This document shows, in pieces, positions 62,601 to 64,000 of a DNA stretch of 64,000 nucleotides. This DNA comes from Neospora caninum Liverpool (Eukaryota > Apicomplexa > Conoidasida > Eucoccidiorida > Sarcocystidae). The stretch is from contig NC_018394.1 in NCBI RefSeq assembly GCF_000208865.1, positions 3,165,797-3,229,796 on the forward strand. The letters are read 5' to 3'. A program made the position numbers and the translations under genes. Under the pieces are notes generated by a model. The model saw only the letters and a program-made list of their open reading frames with translations, was not told the DNA's origin and did not search any database. Positions within the stretch are counted from its first letter, which is position 1. Every line of letters begins with the position of its first letter.

Positions 62601-64000
62601 TAGACTGGGCTACAGGCGACAAGCCTTCTAACTAGTGCGTGGAAGACTCTAGGGTATCACTGCAATCACGTCACCAGTGGCGACCAGCTTCCCTTCGCAC
62701 CCCGTTCTATTTGTGCACTGGCGAGATGTGGAAAACCTGATCCAAACCCTCTGATTTTTTTCACAAGTTTTGGCCGTGGGAAACCACTCTCTGAGCGCCT
62801 CTCCGCGAGTTTAGGCTTTTGTGCAGACCCAAAGTTTCAGCTGGAGTAACTCGCGGGGGCAGTTCCCTTACTGAGTCAAATTTGAAGGGCATAATAGAGT
62901 CCGTAGTCCGTGAAAGAAGAATTCTTTTGCCTTCTATAGAGGCGTCGCGCTATAAAACACGAATTCGAAATTCGGCATAAGTCTTGCGATCTCGTAAACG
63001 AGACTGTCGCTTTGGTTCATGCCTCTGCAGATTCAACTTCGACTTGGACCGCCTCTTCGATTTCCTGAAAGTCGTTCAAACGTCATTCCAGAAAAATGTG
63101 AAGTTTCACTGCGCAGCACACACTGCCGACATGATCCAAGCCATGCACTATTTCCTCACGATCGGCAAGCTCGGAACGCTGCTAAGTGAGCCCAGGACGA
63201 AAAAGCCATAGGCACTAGCTTTAGTGGCTGCAGCTGCCAACATGATACGGCTTCAGATTCATAGAGGAAGGCAGAAGTCGCGTCAAAACACCTGACACTC
63301 TCTTGCCCCTCTTTTACCTTCAGTGCCGTTGAAGCCGTATGTCCCAGGTGCGTTCTGTGCACCTGGAGCCTGCTGTGGGCCAGCAGCGCTCGTTGGGAGG
63401 TCAAACGAAAGAGGCGCCCGGAAACGCACCGCGCGCCCAGCCGCTTTCTGCTCCCTTTTTACCCACCTGTTTATTTTGCCCACGCAGGCGAATACGATGT
63501 TTTCTTGTGTCATTTCTGCGCCCTGGTTTGCCACTTTGGCCATCCGGGCGTGTCCAACACATTTCTGGTGAAGTCGCGTCACCCACGTGCTATTCGGTAC
63601 GACGACGAATCAGTGAACGAGAATTATGTGGCGTCGACAATTTCGTGCTTGGTGGCACGTGATGAGTACAACTTCTTTGGTAAGCACCGCACGGGGGCCA
63701 GAAAGGGGTTCGAAGAGCACTCAATCTTCTCTCTTTTGGGACGTGTGCATGACGTGCAAGAGCGTATACACCTGGTCTTGACAGTGGACCATCACACCTT
63801 GCCCCCCACCAACGTTTCTGTACTGCCTATGCCACTGAGGCTGTCTCAGACCTTGCGGCGTAGACCATCCACTTTAGTTTTTTTTGACCGATTCGAGGCA
63901 CTGCACGAAAGCAGCTGGCAGCTCTCATCGTAGGGGCATCCACTTTAGTTTTTTTTGACCGATTCGAGGCACTGCACGAAAGCAGCTGGCAGCTCTCATC
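56645..64000 (+). CDS. Voltage-sensor-like membrane protein fused to cyclic nucleotide phosphodiesterase, 3' end outside the window
   Basis: Eleven exons join in phase: 56645-56889, 57481-57799, 58446-59270, 59724-59904, 60224-60489, 60920-61145, 61593-61754, 62326-62473, 63031-63185, 63324-63347 (24 bases) and 63488-63679; coding continues past the window. Exon 1 has one membrane segment, exon 2 a cysteine-containing outer loop. Exon 3 has three membrane segments and an S1-like helix (VLLSFLLAYTAFLLIEFLLL). Exon 4 gives S2 (FTVIFALEVLGKFVGYG) and S3 (FDTLVVMTTFTLLILGF). Exon 5 gives S4-like GLLRILRLLSALALLHK. No pore helix follows; the chain turns cytosolic and acidic. Exons 8-11 carry the PDEase domain: W-WDALHASD, FDFLKVVQ, FHCAAHTADMIQAMHYFL and a GHPGVSNTFLVKS block with YDDESVNENY. 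The intron 60490-60919 begins with GC. The role inferred is membrane-linked control of cAMP or cGMP. The first ATG may not be the true start. Confidence 0.85.
61396..61443. repeat. Short direct repeat in an intron
   Basis: Two copies of an approximately 21-base unit (aaccg, one variable base, tttcctagtttccta) lie at 61396-61416 and 61423-61443, within the intron before phosphodiesterase exon 7. It has no evident function. Confidence 0.6.
63866..64000. repeat. Tandem direct repeat, 64-base copies at a 71-base period
   Basis: The block beginning catccactttag and ending gctctcatc occurs at 63866-63929 and again, apparently without change, at 63937-64000, separated by gtagggg. It sits in the intron after the last phosphodiesterase exon seen and runs to the window edge, so more copies may follow. 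Confidence 0.9.

Overview
The window is nuclear DNA of a coccidian apicomplexan of the Toxoplasma/Neospora/Hammondia type; the species cannot be fixed from the sequence alone. The evidence is an SRS surface antigen with a GPI signal, a rhoptry-type (ROP2-superfamily) kinase with an arginine-rich helix region, very large disordered insertions in housekeeping folds, roughly 50% GC, and many short introns with GT...AG (twice GC...AG) borders. Most genes are multi-exon. I rebuilt exon chains by hand from splice sites, reading-phase continuity and known family motifs; exon borders are therefore models, not transcript data.

Layout: (1) 1-3244, + strand: 3' part of a tRNase Z (RNase Z) gene. (2) 5196-7103, -: single-exon secreted rhoptry-type protein kinase. 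(3) 10622-16693, +: ten-exon DPY30-GAF protein that looks like radial spoke protein 2. (4) 17652-21744, -: five-exon HAD-like hydrolase of the plant/algal type with a hydrophobic N-terminus. (5) 24776-25795, +: two-exon SRS antigen. (6) 26080-27213, -: unrecognised secreted, acidic, disordered protein. (7) 27552-37880, -: a giant (about 3,000 residues) protein whose dispersed core is a degenerate histidine-phosphatase (phosphoglycerate-mutase-like) fold. (8) 41278-45618, +: CFAP52/WDR16, complete in seven exons. (9) 46835-53311, -: axonemal dynein intermediate chain of the DNAI1/IC1 type. (10) 55643-56612, -: tentative small gene. (11) 56645 to the window end, +: a polytopic membrane protein with a voltage-sensor-like S1-S4 module fused to a cyclic-nucleotide phosphodiesterase domain; the 3' end lies outside the window.

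Three genes (radial spoke, CFAP52, dynein intermediate chain) encode axoneme parts. In this lineage only the microgamete is flagellated, so they are probably male-gamete genes. The ROP kinase, SRS antigen and secreted acidic protein belong to the host-interaction repertoire. The voltage-sensor/phosphodiesterase fusion and the giant pseudophosphatase are the most unusual genes here: both keep the fold signatures of an enzyme but show changed catalytic residues.
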